Positions 1-12,534 are shown, counted from the first letter of the stretch. The stretch: 64,000 bases of DNA from Vandiemenella viatica (GCA_031002005.1 JARYHS010009186.1:107792829-107856828), one strand, 5' to 3'. The notes: generated from the letters alone by a model not told the origin. Numbers and translations are program-made.

Positions 1-2584
1 ATCTCAAAACGAAGATTATATGCTATTAAAATTTTTGCAATCTTAGTTACTGCATAATAACTGCACTTCAAATTAAACAAATATCTAAATCTTATTACTA
101 CGTTTAAACCTGTTTTGTGACAGGCGATAAATGATTTCTATGGCTAAGAACTTCATGGGTTAAACGAATAGGCTCATAAATAATACAATCGCAATGGCTG
201 TATACTGATAGGGTTAAATTCCATTAGATTATTTAGTGCATTACAGTGTTTTAGAGTGGGTGGATTAAAGGTTGATTATGCTTGCGTTACTCTGGTGTAA
301 ACATATAGAAGAGACTTCAGTTGCTGACACATAGCGAAATTGTGTAACAACTGACATATTGAATTTGGTTGGCTTATTCTTCAAGTATATGGTTTTTCGT
401 GCCTTCAATCAACTAGGGGCACATAGTTAGTATTTGATGTCCGTTCTACCCGTCATGGCTTAATGTAATCCATTATTACTAACAATTTCTTTAGAATTTT
501 GTTTTTGTTTAAGTCACAACAGCCACTTATTGAACTACATAATATTATTTAATGTAGTTGGATGCACATTGACAAATAAAATACATGACGAATATATATT
601 CTCAAGGTAGGATGTCATAGCGCATAGATTAATATGAGAGAAATATATTAAAATAAAGCTTGGAACTCGCGCAGAACCATAAAAATACATTTTGAATTCA
701 CAAAAAGAGAGAGAAAATTAACAAATGAACGTTGCTTTTTTAGAAGGAAAATTTCGCTCATAGCTGAATCCGTAATTGGAAGAGATTCTGAAATAGTTTC
801 TGCACTGAAGTAAGTTACCTTTCTTCAAGCGTGAACATCTAGTATAGTCTTGATTCGAACTAACGTTATTTCTATTTTGAAGCTGGTCGTGCTTTCTAAC
901 GATTCGTCAAAATGTTGGACACTAGAAATCAGCATTTATTAGCTTCACACAATACTTGCCCACATTGTCGCAAGAGAAGTCTGTCCAAGGGCAAGTATCT
1001 CATTTCCAATCTGTATTTATCTAATCGTGCCCGCTCAGTTGATTACGGTGCTGTGTTGGTGTCCGACACTGATACGGGGTTAGCTGGTTTGATTCTCGGT
1101 GGTGGAGTAAACTTTCATTTTCAGGACTTGGCTGGCAGGATAGGATAGGTGGCAATGCACAAGTCCCTTATCACCAGATTGTGCACAAAAGTCCTGGGTT
1201 ATATCCCAAATCACTCCGCAGTGCGTATGAAGTGAGGGTATCGGATGTTGAGGATTTGTCTGATCGTAACGTTAACCCTTTCGGCCTTCTGGTGTCCCTC
1301 TTCTTTTAACTCTCATCCACAAAACTGTACTCCGAATGCGCACACTATCACAGTCATTCACTCTTACAACAAGACTTACAAAGGTAACGGGAAACCATTG
1401 CTTTCATCTTTTCCTGCGTGCCCGTGGAGAGATAAGCGTCCCATGGAACCTTCTACGCCCATACAGGCACAAGACGTTCACCCGTCACGTTGTACGCGTG
1501 GATTTAGATTTTTATTTCTGGAACTGGATATAGAAAAATGTAAGTTTCGTAAAGGTGTCCCAAAAAATCATAAAGCTGGAGTAATATGACAGGGAAACCA
1601 TCGCCATACTATTTTACCATTGAACCTGTCTCATGAAGTACCTACCATAGTTCCTCCGGCAGATTTTTGTTTGTGGTTCCCTTTCTTGGGACATCTTACG
1701 TCAATATCGTTTTGTGCACAACATTTTTAATTTTGCTGTCCTTAGCTAAAATATATAGCTTTTGGGATAGAAAAAGGTGAGAGCATACAGACACAAAAAC
1801 ATTCTCTGATGCAGCCCAAATCCACATCAGTACTATCTAATAAGCTGTGCTGTACATGATATTTATGAACAGATCATACAAAAACTGCCTACGTGTGAAA
1901 TGAAGGCTGAGTGACCAATATAACATTACAGAGACTTACACATCCTATCGGTCTATCTGTTACCAATCGGTTAGTTTCTAAAATTTCATGACAAAATTTG
2001 TTGTTCATCGACGAAGGAAGTATCCTATGTTCTTCCTAATGATAGTGTTTCTTGTTAAATTTAACCACTGTTAGTTAAGACATTTATTCGTGAAAACGTA
2101 ACAAGCAGACAGAGAAACAGAGTTAGGTTCGCATGTATAGATTTATCTGATCCAGTAATTTTAATCTTCTACTAGACTTTTGATGCTCAATGTCTTAAAA
2201 TACAGTGTTTTTCAATATCCATTTGTAATAAGCCGTTAATTTGAGACAGAAAGAAGATGAACACAATGCTTTGTTAAAACCACCTAGGCTCCTCACTGGA
2301 CACTAACTGGTGACTCTCAGAACGTGAATACAGCGCTCTCTGTATTATCATACTGGGACCAGAAATAAAATGATATTTAGAAGATTTTAACAACACAGTT
2401 TACACATTTTTATGCTTACGTTGCAGTTAATATTGCTTTTGTAAATAGGCAGTAAATATTGATTGACAGCTGTACATTGGCTACAACTCACAGAAATCCC
2501 GTCCGTAAGTTGCCAATATTTTTTACGGTTGTACTGGAGCAATCTACTTTAACGATATTGAACGTTTTGTTGGAGATACGCAAA
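1..2584. other. Unique AT-rich DNA, no gene identified
   Basis: No recognisable gene or repeat. Short ORFs at 912-1148 and 1245-1589 (plus) sit in slightly GC-richer sequence, but their products match no family I know and show no domain motif. They may be chance, or an old repeat that I cannot name. Confidence 0.5.
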
Positions 2585-2880
2585 CAAACTGTCCGTCCGT
2601 GTGCCGCCCCCTGCCTAGCAAAGTGGTCGGGGATTCCCCTGCCACCGTAACTCATGTTTGGCCGTCGGCGCCCGCGTTTTACGCCCCCTGGCGACGCTCG
2701 GGCCAGACGCCTGGCGTCTGGCTGCGTGCCAGGCGTGTAGCGTCGGGACGCCCAACATCCTCCCCCCACTCCACCCACCCCCCTCTCCAGCCGCGACGAA
2801 GACATTCACAATCTGCCGTGTCGCTGCGGCGCGACATGACGTCACAGCATGCTGCTTTGATCGCTCCGTGTTAACATAGG
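2585..2880. promoter_or_regulatory. GC-rich island with palindrome and CRE site
   Basis: The base composition jumps from about one-third GC to well over half GC with many CpGs. It holds a 9-bp inverted repeat (2702-2710 and 2714-2722, three bases between) and a perfect TGACGTCA cyclic-AMP response element at 2837-2844. ORFs open in several frames on both strands, as expected for any GC-rich stretch lacking stop codons, so I do not call a protein. A CpG-rich promoter or enhancer is possible, and an old GC-rich transposon is the alternative. Confidence 0.35.
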
Positions 2881-3374
2881 ATCATTTTTCTCATCCCGTA
2901 GCGTTTAAAAACTAAATCGTTTTTTACTACCTTCCTTTTTTTTTTAGGATTCTGCACCCGAAGGAAAATGGAGCCTCATTACTGTCGTTACTAATTTAAA
3001 CGGCCGTTAAAAATAACGGGTATCAACTATGGGGATAGTAGAAATTTTCTTCAGGAAATGTTTCTTAGGAAAAAGTGTAACAATGAATCATTATCTTTTT
3101 TATTGATAGTTTTCGTGAGGTAAGTAAACTTACCATTTTTATATTCTCGGTGTATTTGTTTAGGATGTTTTTAAACAACTGCTTCTTGTTTTAAATGACT
3201 GAAATTTTTATAGTTATGAAAACGTTTATAAGAAAAGTATTAATCTAAAAAGAACCGAATATTATTTATTTCATTTATATATTTCCTGATTATCTGCGTT
3301 TCGAGTGAACTTTCTCTGAGTTTTTAGTAAACTTTCTTGTTTCTTTCCTTCATTCCAAAATATTCTTAGGTTAC

Positions 3375-3606
3375 TTTTTTTGCTTTTTGTTTGGTCGATG
3401 TCATTAGAGGCGATAAAGAAAGTACTGGGGACCAGGAACGGGAAGGAATTCGACCATAGACTTTTAAAGGAAGTATCCCGGCATTCGCGTGTAGTGATTT
3501 GGGAAAACCATGGAATACACAAATCTGGATGCCCGGAAGGGGATTCGAACTGCCGTCCTCCCGAATGCGAGGCGAGACTGTTAACCGCTCTCCCACCACT
3601 CTCGGT
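3375..3606 (-). repeat. tRNA-derived SINE, family A (near full length)
   Basis: Reads on the minus strand from a tRNA-like head (GAGAGTGGTGGGAGAGCGG, then a B-box-like run near 3541-3551) through the family body (CCATGG block) to a T-rich tail on the plus strand. The same body recurs at over 20 places in this window. The B box carries a substitution, and no clear target duplication remains, so the copy is moderately old. Confidence 0.85.
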
Positions 3607-3734
3607 ATCATCTTGTAACATTATTCTACAAAATGCTACAGAGAATACAGCATAAGCTGCGGATGTTCTACTCCTTTCATGAATTTCTGCATCTAGTCAT
3701 CGTAAATAAACGAAAAGCAACATGTTGATTTAAC

Positions 3735-3831
3735 TTTTTTTTTTTGGTTTTTTTTTTTTTTTTTTTTTTTTTAATCTCTGTTTCACATTATTTTTTTATC
3801 ACTTCACTTCGGTTGTTTTTTTTTTTTTTTT
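3735..3831. repeat. Poly-T tracts
   Basis: Runs of T at 3735-3745, 3748-3772 and 3819-3831. They look like decayed A-tails of minus-strand retroposons whose bodies are no longer recognisable. Confidence 0.7.
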
Positions 3832-4126
3832 ACTGCTACTTTCACTTTGCCTTTTACCTGTCTTCGCAACTACACGTACTTTAAACAGTATAACTGAAAA
3901 TGAAATCAAATGTTGTTATTTATTTTTAACAATAAGTCCAAAAAAAGTCAATTCAGTTATCATTTGAAATTTAGTGGTTCACCAAGCAGCACTGTGGTGG
4001 CGGCCAGTGTGACTAACAGTTCGGGTATCAACTCGTCGAAGGTTTCCGAGTTGTGGAAGTCAGGTCCAGTTGCCAGGATCAATGCATTTTACTGAAGTGG
4101 ATTGGTGCTGTGTGTATGTCACACGA

Positions 4127-4350
4127 TTCTGTATCCCCGGTAGCGCGGGGCTAGCGAGCTGGTTTCACGTTGTAGGGGTCGCCGATTCGAGTCCGGTCCA
4201 GGGCATGGGTGGCTTTAATTAAGTGTTGTGTTCGTCCTGTGTTGTCCTGTCAGTTGTGATAATCAATAATATGAGAAGATACTATGAACACAGTTGAAGA
4301 ATGATAGAAACGAAGTTGCTGGCTGAATGGCTACAAGGCCGAATGCCATA
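4127..4350 (+). repeat. Possible second tRNA-derived SINE
   Basis: A tRNA-like head with a B-box-like GATTCGAGTCC (about 4184-4194) is followed by unrelated body sequence rich in TGT motifs. Only one copy is visible here, so membership of a repeat family cannot be checked. The A-box match is weak. Confidence 0.35.
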
Positions 4351-4575
4351 AGAAAAAAGTGTCTATATATTAAGAGGAGTGATTTTAATACTTCATATTA
4401 TATATATTTGTGTCCTTTTAATCGTGTTTTCGGTGTGGTCACGGGTCTATACTAGTTCCTAGCCGATAGACAGGTTCAATTAGCTAAATGTCCAGAAAAT
4501 GGTTAATTGTCATGGATAATGCTAATATGACAGGGAACAGCTTCATTTCCATCTGAAAACTTAGAGTCACCAACT

Positions 4576-4692
4576 CTTTCGATGTCCTGACGATTCTGCT
4601 AGGATTAAACACAAGTTCACCCTTGCAGACCCAAGTATACTTTACGATCTCCTCTCAGACGCCTTAACCACTGGGGCACCAGACCACTTTTT
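4576..4692 (-). repeat. tRNA-like SINE head fragment
   Basis: On the minus strand the sequence from about 4690 reads GTCTGGTGCCCCAGTGGTTA followed by GGCGTCTGAG, an A box and anticodon arm like those of the family B SINEs at 15.6 and 18.8 kb. The B box and body diverge. It is probably a related SINE or an old tRNA pseudogene. Confidence 0.45.
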
Positions 4693-4785
4693 GGTTAAAG
4701 TTAGGAATAATTTCACGCGTCTTGACTCGGTCTTAACATAATTTTTGTTGGAATAGAACATCTGTGACCTTTGCGTTTGTTTTCA

Positions 4786-5209
4786 GCAAGTGGCATGTTT
4801 ATTGACGTCTAAAGCGTGTTTCCCTTGTGCACGACCTGAGACCCACTTTACAGCTGCCCCTTACACACACAGAGTTGTGAGCACAGTATCAGTGCCCGAT
4901 AAGGAACCAGTTCGGCACTTTGAAGATAAGAGGCCCAACACGCTGCTATCCGGTTACCATGGAAGCCCTCCAATATTTGTACCGGGCTTCCAGGGCATCA
5001 TGCTACCCTACATCATACCTGTTGTCATGATTATTTATGGAATCACTAACGTACTTGGAAGCTACTCGAGCACATGTTTTCGTCAGCTTTCATATTCGGC
5101 TATGAATCAAGCTGGATGTCGAATTGTTGGACTAATTATTCCCTATTTAGGAAGAGAGATGGTTGCAATAGTACCATTCGTCTGTGGAACATCTTTAAAA
5201 TTCGCGTGA
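4786..5209 (+). other. Unidentified 139-codon ORF after an acceptor-like site
   Basis: The ORF (ATG at 4790) follows a pyrimidine-rich stretch ending in CAG (about 4774-4785), which resembles a 3' splice site. Composition is nearer 50% GC, unlike the flanks. The product has one hydrophobic stretch in its second half (around GIMLPYIIPVVMIIYGIT) and no motif I recognise. It could be an internal exon, an old transposon coding remnant, or chance. No downstream donor can be assigned with confidence. Confidence 0.2.
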
Positions 5210-5245
5210 AAACAAATCACCTTAATCAATATAGTAGAAAGTTTC

Positions 5246-5453
5246 GGGCCTTGCTTTCGGGACAATCCGGGTTTCAAATCACCACCGAGGCATCCAGATT
5301 TCAGTTTTCCTTGGTTTTTCAAAATCATTTCAAGACCAGTTCGTAATGATTCCTTCAGAAGGCAATAACCAACTTCCTTCCAGTTCCTTGTCACCCATCC
5401 TCTTCCGTTTCTAATGAGCTTGAGATCGATGGGGTGAAAAGGCCTAAAAAAAT
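5246..5453 (+). repeat. Degraded SINE, family A
   Basis: Plus-strand copy beginning within the tRNA-like head (GGGTTTCAAATC in place of the B box) and running through the body (CATCCAGATTTCAGTTTTCC) to a tail near 5453. The first part of the head, including the A box, is lost. Divergence from the best copies is high. Confidence 0.7.
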
Positions 5454-6505
5454 CCTTAATTCCTATTGTAACATTAGATTTCCATGAAGAGTCGCCTCTT
5501 TACAACACCTTGCATGACGGATTACAGATCTCCTCCACGTCATTCAATGTCTGCCTCCAGTCTAACTAGTTTGATTGCGAAGCATGTTTAGCAATGAATC
5601 CTTCGCCTTGCCTCAGGTTAAGAAAATCAATTTCCGCTTCCACTTCTAGATTCACTCCCCTGTTTGTCTCTGATGGTTATTTCCCAAAGCTCCGTATTGT
5701 GTGTGATATTTCGCTTACCACATACCCGTTATATTTTTTTTTTGACATCTGTTCAAGAAGGTATGGAATTTGTTGGTAGATCTTTTGATCCCTTGCACCC
5801 TTGTACATTAGCACCAACTTGACTTTGCTACCAAGGTTGAGATACAAACTGACAAAGGTTAAGCTACTGAAAATTCAGTTTTTCTGCAATACAGCTAAAA
5901 GAAAACCTGGTAAATTGCGTTTCTTCGAAGTTCTGAAATAAGTTTATTCCAAAACACGTATCATCGCGCATTAATGAGTACTTTCGTTTGTGTAAGTGTA
6001 GCATAAATTGATTTATAAAGAAGAAATTTGAGGCCTTTGAAACATTTGGTTTTCTGATTTATGTTCATATTCTCGGTAAAGAGTGAAGGTGACTGATTTG
6101 AACATATTTAAATGTGCCAATTTAGGTTTTTCTCATGAAAAAAAAATAACTCTGATGAAAAAATAATTTCATTTCAATTAACACCATCAAAGTAACGTTT
6201 GGTTGTTGCAGCCTCTTGGAACTGAATTCAAAGAAAATCATTTAAAAAAACAACATAACCTTAATTGAAATATTATAATGTTTTAACACCATTAGGGCTA
6301 CGGTTTTCAGGCATCTGAATCTTGCGAAAGATTTTTTTTTTACTCCACGATTTTTACGAGATTTTGGCGGAGAACCATAAAAATTCTTACTAGTGCCTTT
6401 GCGTCAGAAACTACCGACACAAATATTCTTTCATAATTTACAATGATATGTGATCTCTTGAAGTTTACAGAAAACTTTAACCATCACACTGGAATTTATG
6501 AAATG

Positions 6506-6545
<40 letters not shown>

Positions 6546-8299
6546 ATTAAATCAGTAATTTTTACAATTTTATTTCTAACATAAATAGTTTATTAATGCA
6601 AAATGTTTCATTTATCATTAATTAGAAAATTTATTGAATTGGATGCTAAATATATTGATAAAATACATATTTAAATAATTTTCATATCCCAACCTGTAAC
6701 CTCTCCTTCTCACATTACAGTAAAACTAATTACTGTGTGAGGCTATTACATTTGGGAGGTTGTATCCTGTTTTGTACGCTCAGAAGGGCGTACTGGAAGG
6801 ATTAGCTCCAAAATGTTAACTAATAACGTAACAATTCGGTTCCAAGAATATCTTTGCTTGGAAACCCGGCCCGTAATGCTAAGCGCAACGATTTTAATGA
6901 GTTTTTTTAATAAGTCTGGCAACTACTAAATGAAAAACAGTAGTACATATGTATACTTCCCTTTTAATATCACCACTTAACACATTTCGTTTCTAAAATT
7001 ACACCACAGCCGCAGCAAGACTTTTTGTATGTGCTTCTGCACGTATTTTTCTCTTCTCTCTCTAAACAATAATAATTCCTCTCTCTGACTCTCCAAAGAC
7101 AACAACACTAATGCTACTTAAACCTAAGAACTTACAACTACCCCAGTACAATATTAAAAACGTCTGTGGAACTCGTTATATTACAATCTCAGAGTATTTA
7201 CATTTATTTTTAAATTATTAATTATTAATTAATACGAAGATATAAATAATAATATATATATACATTGATTGGAGATTAAAGGTTGCAAACCACAATTCTT
7301 TTGTGATAAAATTAAAAGGACACATTGTAATTTAAGTTGCTCGGAAGTACTGAAAAGTATTAGTTATAAGTCATAAGTTGTGTTGTATCAATCAATAACA
7401 TTCTTTTAGTGAAGAGACTGACTAACAAATAAATTTTTTGAGACCTTAATACATTTGGTTTTTACAAAATTGCTTTTTTCGATGAATTCATTATAATACC
7501 CAATTTAAGTAATTCGCACGTGACTGACTTTCCCCCCCGTCCCCCTTTTTCCCCCCCGTAATGTTCTTATTCAGTAACAACTTCACCAACCGTGACGTCA
7601 TTGTGGTAGTCTTTATTTTGCCTGTATCCGAAAACAAAGTTAGATTTATTTATGAGTTTCAAGAACTGTTAAAGAAACAATACTCCTTAATGTAATTACA
7701 CTGCTACGCTACTATAACATTTAGTGACTGTATCAAACTCAGATAACATTACTGAACTGTGGATTCAGTGAGCTTGGAGGACCAATAAGTGCCAAAGTTC
7801 TATACGTTTTGCCACTCGTGTATTAAAACAGATGTACAACCACATAAGTAACATATAGCAATGGTTTTCAATAATTCGTTCCGAAATATATATCGTTTAC
7901 CTTTGCGAACAGTTTCTTTGGAAACAATGATAATACCATAAATTCAGGAAGGGCAGCTGCGTGCAGCACATCCATATTCTATCGACTTCTCTCGACTCGT
8001 ACCGATCGATATCATTTTATCAAGTACATTGCGTGCTGTCTTATCGAAACATCTATTACGCTTCGGGACGCGATACAATTACTTGAATGTGCCGGTGCCG
8101 TTATTTGGCTTCTCCATCCCGTTAAAGTCATCTGAAATTACACCGAGGCCATATATCACATTAGTTTTCTAGTTTGCTCGTCATCTGACGTTTAAAAAAT
8201 TCTGTTATTCTAATACCAATTTGAACGGTTATAGCCCATAACCTAACTCGGAATTAAGATGTTACACTTTTCTTTCTACTTAACTTTCACGGCAGTTGC
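5454..8299. other. AT-rich unique DNA, no gene identified
   Basis: No gene or named repeat is visible. It holds a 36-base poly-A tract at 6509-6544 and a C-rich run at 7531-7558. A small ORF at 5594-5779 is not recognisable. Confidence 0.55.
6509..6544 (+). repeat. Poly-A tract
   Basis: A 36-base A run with no recognisable retroposon body in front of it. It could be the tail of an unknown retroposon or a simple-sequence expansion. Confidence 0.8.
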
Positions 8300-8815
8300 A
8301 CAATTGTAGGTTACAGTTGACTTGAAAATATTATTTTGAGGATGCGAATTTCATTATTCCTTACATCCGCGTATTACGCAGATATGCTTTAATTGATGCT
8401 GCATAGATAAAGCAGTAACTGTTTACCGCATAAAAATGATCTTGTTGATTGTTAATTTGCTATATTTCGGGTACTATCAAATAAATTGATAAACTCGTTC
8501 TGGAATCAGGAATGAACACGATACTGTCAACAAATCAGAATCACACTTGATGGTTACAGAATTGAAGAGGTCTAAACAGGTTTAAGATTATTCAAATTTT
8601 CAACATTTAACTGCCTGTAGAGTTTGAATTGAAAATATTATCCTGGAGATGTTACTTTCATTATTCCTCACAACCAAGTATTACGAAAATATGTTTTAAT
8701 ATCTGTTGAATACACAAACCAGTATTTATTTTTCGTATAATGATGCTTTTGTTGATTGGTAATTTATTGTTTTTCTGGCTTCATCAAACAAAACTAAGAA
8801 ACTGCAAACTTAAAG
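8300..8815 (+). repeat. Two degenerate 307-bp tandem units
   Basis: Blocks at about 8300-8515 and 8607-8815 align in the same order: GAAAATATTA (8324 and 8631), a TTTCATTATTCC block, a TATTACG block, an ATATG-TTTAAT block, then TTGTTGATTG-TAATTT. The period is 307 bases and the units look roughly two-thirds identical by eye. No coding content. Confidence 0.6.
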
Positions 8816-8984
8816 CTGCATACTGAAGATGATGTTATGAGACTCGAAAATTTCCGTGACTACATCCGCAGAAAACAGACCGAAGCAAATTACTAGCACT
8901 ATTTTTTTATAAACAAAAAGTATAGATGCGCATGATATTGGTACGTATTACAAACTCCCTTTTCTCATGCAATATAATTCTCTC

Positions 8985-9065
8985 GGGTGTCCGGCTGGGT
9001 ACCGTGTATAAACACAACGTTTCGACAGTTAGCTATGCTGTCTTCATCAGATGTCAGGTCTGGTG
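8985..9065 (-). repeat. Retroelement 3' fragment with CTGATGA/GAAAC hairpin
   Basis: On the minus strand a CTGATGA box, a 5-bp stem (GACAG/CTGTC) and GAAAC are followed by GTTGTGTTTATAC and a CCGG-rich end. A similar arrangement is at 31.77-31.86 kb. Hairpins of this kind occur near the ends of Penelope-like and related retroelements. It lacks the short third stem and the cleavable triplet of a hammerhead ribozyme. Confidence 0.4.
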
Positions 9066-10020
9066 TTTGCATCAGTACGCCGGGAAAGTCTCCACACACA
9101 CATCCCTTTCTCATACTCGATTTTTAATTTCAGAACGTATATTTAGTCCTATACGCACTCCTGAGGATACCTCCGGTGTTGTTTTAAAACAGTTCACTAA
9201 ACTAAAGCGGTATTCTTTCTTCATTAGTTATATACTTTCCATTCTGGATATTCCCTATTTTATTCTTCAGTAACTAGTATCCCTCTAATCGATTGGCATA
9301 GTGGCATCTAGTGGGATTTATTAGTCTTTTCGACATTTTTTTGCCTTGAATTGTAGTATTTGTCTATATAACTTTACTGATTAGCAAAGATATTTCATAA
9401 TATCTCACGGGTGACTGCCTTTCAAGACGTTTTTGGTGACAACGATATGTTAACACAACGTTTCTTTAAAATCGTCTATGCCCATTATAAGATTTCCTTA
9501 ATAAATGATATATTCAGTAAAATCGTTTATTTTTCATATCTTCATACTGAATACCTTACATTGACTCCAAATAAAAATACAACGATACGATATTTTCTTC
9601 CAGCAGAATCTCTCTTCTCTGCCATAAAAACTGCTTGGCAACCCAAACAACCACAGATGCTCCGTCTCCCCAACAGCCACGTAAGAGATGCTAATAACTC
9701 TTCTCAAATAAGAACTGTATAACAGGCACAGATCATATTTAAAAAAAAATTAAATGTCTAATCAAAGTGAGGAAACTTCGTTTCCTTACACCATGGCAGC
9801 ACAGAAATAGTTACCTTGGAAACGTGAAATATTGTATGGACACAAACTATCGGATTCAAAAGTGCTGCTACCGTTCTTTTCTTAGCGCAAGAATTATGTA
9901 TTTCATACATGAGAAACTGATCAGCCACTGATATTGCTAGGAAACAATAATGGAAGACATTAAAGTCTATGAATAAAAGAAAAGAAACTACATAATGTCA
10001 GTCATCTTTCTGTAACAGTG
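9066..10020. other. Unique DNA, no gene identified
   Basis: Only short ORFs (for example 9411-9722 plus) without recognisable motifs. Confidence 0.5.
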
Positions 10021-10900
10021 AATGACAGTGAAAGTTTCCGGCGGGGTCGAGGTGGTGTACCTATAACAGAAAAATTAATTCGGTTGAGGCGTTGTGAGAT
10101 GCGGCGACTCGGTCTACCCCAGGGCTCTATCTCGACTCCCCCGCTACTGCTGCAGAGACCGACGCCCCGATAACTTTACATACGTATTGCCCTCCATTAT
10201 GTATATTCATGAGGAGGGAGGCGTAATTTCTTCGCGGGCAGGGGAACGCCCCACGTAATAAAATAATTGTCATTTCTTTCCGCTTATATTCTTTGGACTA
10301 ATACCGCGGGCGAGCTGTTCTTCCCTTTCCCCCGTATGTTTCCGCACCATCTCTTTATATCTCTCTCTGTTTTGCTACATCTCTACTACAGTCTCTCTCT
10401 TTCTCAATGTTACCGTATCCTTTGCAACCTTCCGACCCTCTCCGTCCTTCCACCCTTTTATCCGACTCCCTTTTGCCCCTGCGAAATGAGGTGGTTTCGT
10501 GTGAACATTCCATTAATTATAGTAACAAGGACCCTGCTTGGCAGAAGTAAGATGGTGTGGATGTTGCCACACGGGACAGGGGGCGAAGGGTCATTTCAAT
10601 TCATGGGTGAACCCCCTTCAACCTCCCTTCCCCCTACCTGCATTAGTTTATTAAATCGAGGCATTGTTTTGAGCTCACCGCGACGAGCAACAGAGACAGG
10701 GATCCGAACAGTCCCTCTTCTATCTCCATCTTCCACCCTTCCCTCCCTATTTCTCTCCGTTATCTCCACGCAGCACTGCTGTACCTCCGTCCTTTCTCTC
10801 CCTCTTCAATTATTTCACGTCGATTTCAGCGTTCCCATCCTATTTTCTTCATCACATCGGAACGTGCGTCAGCTAAAGTAGATACGGTTTGGTTATAGCG
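10021..10900. promoter_or_regulatory. Pyrimidine-rich, possibly regulatory segment
   Basis: Strongly C/T-biased on the plus strand (G/A-rich on the other), with many CTCTC runs that read as GAGAG on the minus strand, the core recognised by GAGA-type factors in insects. The 204-codon plus-strand ORF at 10267-10881 is leucine, serine and proline rich, as expected from CT-rich DNA, and I do not accept it as a gene. It starts with GC-richer sequence around 10020-10310. Confidence 0.3.
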
Positions 10901-10959
10901 TGGATAAGTGTGGCCGAGTAAGCCAAACTATGCACCCTATTCGCACAGCGTGGCAGACT

Positions 10960-11240
10960 TAATATTGAGTTGCAGCTGGCATCAAAAGAGCAATTTGCGC
11001 TGGGCTATTTGAACTCTCTTGAATTCGCGAGATAACGAGGGCCAAATACTAATTAGAAGTCTATCTTTTACTGGCAACTGGACCATCATCGTTACCACGT
11101 TACCCACTTGATTGGTTCGAATTAATTGAAAAGTGCAGCAAACTGTTTCGCGACAGGCAATGATTCGTTAATTATTATAGTTATTTAATTAATTACGTAT
11201 TCAGCCCTCAGTTGGCGCAAATCATCGTACTTAAATAATC
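10960..11240. promoter_or_regulatory. Possible regulatory block rich in TAATTA sites
   Basis: Less AT-rich than what follows and without simple runs. It contains several homeodomain-type cores (ACTAATTAGA, GAATTAATTGA, TTAATTAATTACG). Dense, non-repetitive and non-coding text of this kind is typical of insect developmental enhancers, but conservation cannot be tested here. Confidence 0.25.
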
Positions 11241-12340
11241 ACAAAGATTTATTACGTGATAATATGAAAATTTAATATATCATAAATTTGTTTAATGTTC
11301 GATGTTGACATTACCAATTAAAACTTTACTTTATGTAACACACCTAGATTTAATTCATTTCACACAATTTCATTTGTATATGATTGTATCATTTCGCGAT
11401 AACTTTAGATTACTACAATTGTTTCAAGTATAATTTTTGGTTTAGAAGTGTTGGATATCAGTCTCATTTTTCACATGCTTGATCGTGATATATAGTATAT
11501 TCAAAAAATGTAAATTCCATATTTCAGTGTTATCTATAAACATTTTATTTCACTATTCAACTAGAAAAATTCATAAGCAGTTTCGAATTTTAATATTGCT
11601 TCCAGCGTTCTGTTGTGAGTTTTCGTTGTAGAATATATTTACTATCTTTGTGGTTATAAGAAATTTTTAAAACCTTCTACCATAAATCTCTAAAGGCAAA
11701 ACATGAAACATAAACAAAATATAGTTAAATTTCACAAAACATGAAGAAGCAATTTATTCGGAATATTTATTTTTTTACCCTTGAACAAATATATATTGTG
11801 CTGCTGTGTACAAAAGGCGAAGACTGTCCAATCAGATCTAAAGATACAAAATAAATGTATAAAAATTAAACAAAAACTCCATTTCGGGAGGCTGAACGAA
11901 TTGATTTATGAATAAAAGAATCATGACATATACATGAAAACGCTGCTGGTAACAACACCACTTGACCATGTACCGAGCATGTTAAGACTGTCTGGTATAG
12001 CGAGAGTTTACAAGATGAGATAATTTTAAATCATTATATGTGACCTAAGTTAATGAAAATGGAATTTTATGTTAAATCAAAAGATAGGGAGGTTATCAAC
12101 TATTTACTTATCATGATTTTTGTGCTTCTGGTTCTTATGGAATTTTTTGCAGAAATAGCCTGAAATTTTCAATAGCAAAACAGCCATTAAATACAGACTG
12201 TCAATTTAAACAATCGTTTCAAGACTGTTAATGAATATGCCACTCCTTACTTTGTTTAATCATTATGGCGAAAATGTTTTTTATCTTACAGAAATTTTAA
12301 AAAAGTTTAAAGTTTAAAAGAAGCAGCAATGAGTTGTCCT
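11241..12340. other. AT-rich unique DNA, nothing identified
   Basis: No ORF, repeat or RNA gene can be supported. Confidence 0.6.
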
Positions 12341-12354
12341 GTAAGTTAACTTAC

Positions 12355-12534
12355 CTTTTTTGTCGTTTCTTTGTAACGAGTAAAGTATTTAGCAGCGACC
12401 ACTACGCTTTGATACACATTGTTCATGACCTGGTTGCTACCTGGACCAAACCTCGGTTGCCAAACGTTCCTTAGGGCACTGCATACGGGCGTTAACTGCG
12501 TTACGTTTCGTATGTACAGTGCGCGTCCCAACAC
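12355..12534 (-). CDS. Possible first coding exon, unknown product
   Basis: On the minus strand an ATG at 12534 opens a frame of about 60 codons reaching an AAAAAAG|GTAAGT junction (exon end at 12355), a match to the consensus 5' splice site. The frame hits a stop just inside the presumed intron. Upstream lies a CpG-rich, GC-rich island (to about 12870) with CCAAT boxes in the same orientation. The peptide resembles no family I recognise. The GTAAGTTAACTTAC at the junction is a perfect 14-bp palindrome, so the donor could be a coincidence. A non-coding first exon is equally possible. Confidence 0.3.

Noticed and set aside
9020..9060. Hammerhead ribozyme on the minus strand
   Set aside because: CTGATGA and GAAAC are present, but stem III and a cleavable triplet are not formed and stem I does not pair.
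10267..10881. 204-codon ORF on the plus strand
   Set aside because: It lies in CT-rich DNA that seldom forms stop codons, and its product is low-complexity Leu/Ser/Pro text without motifs.
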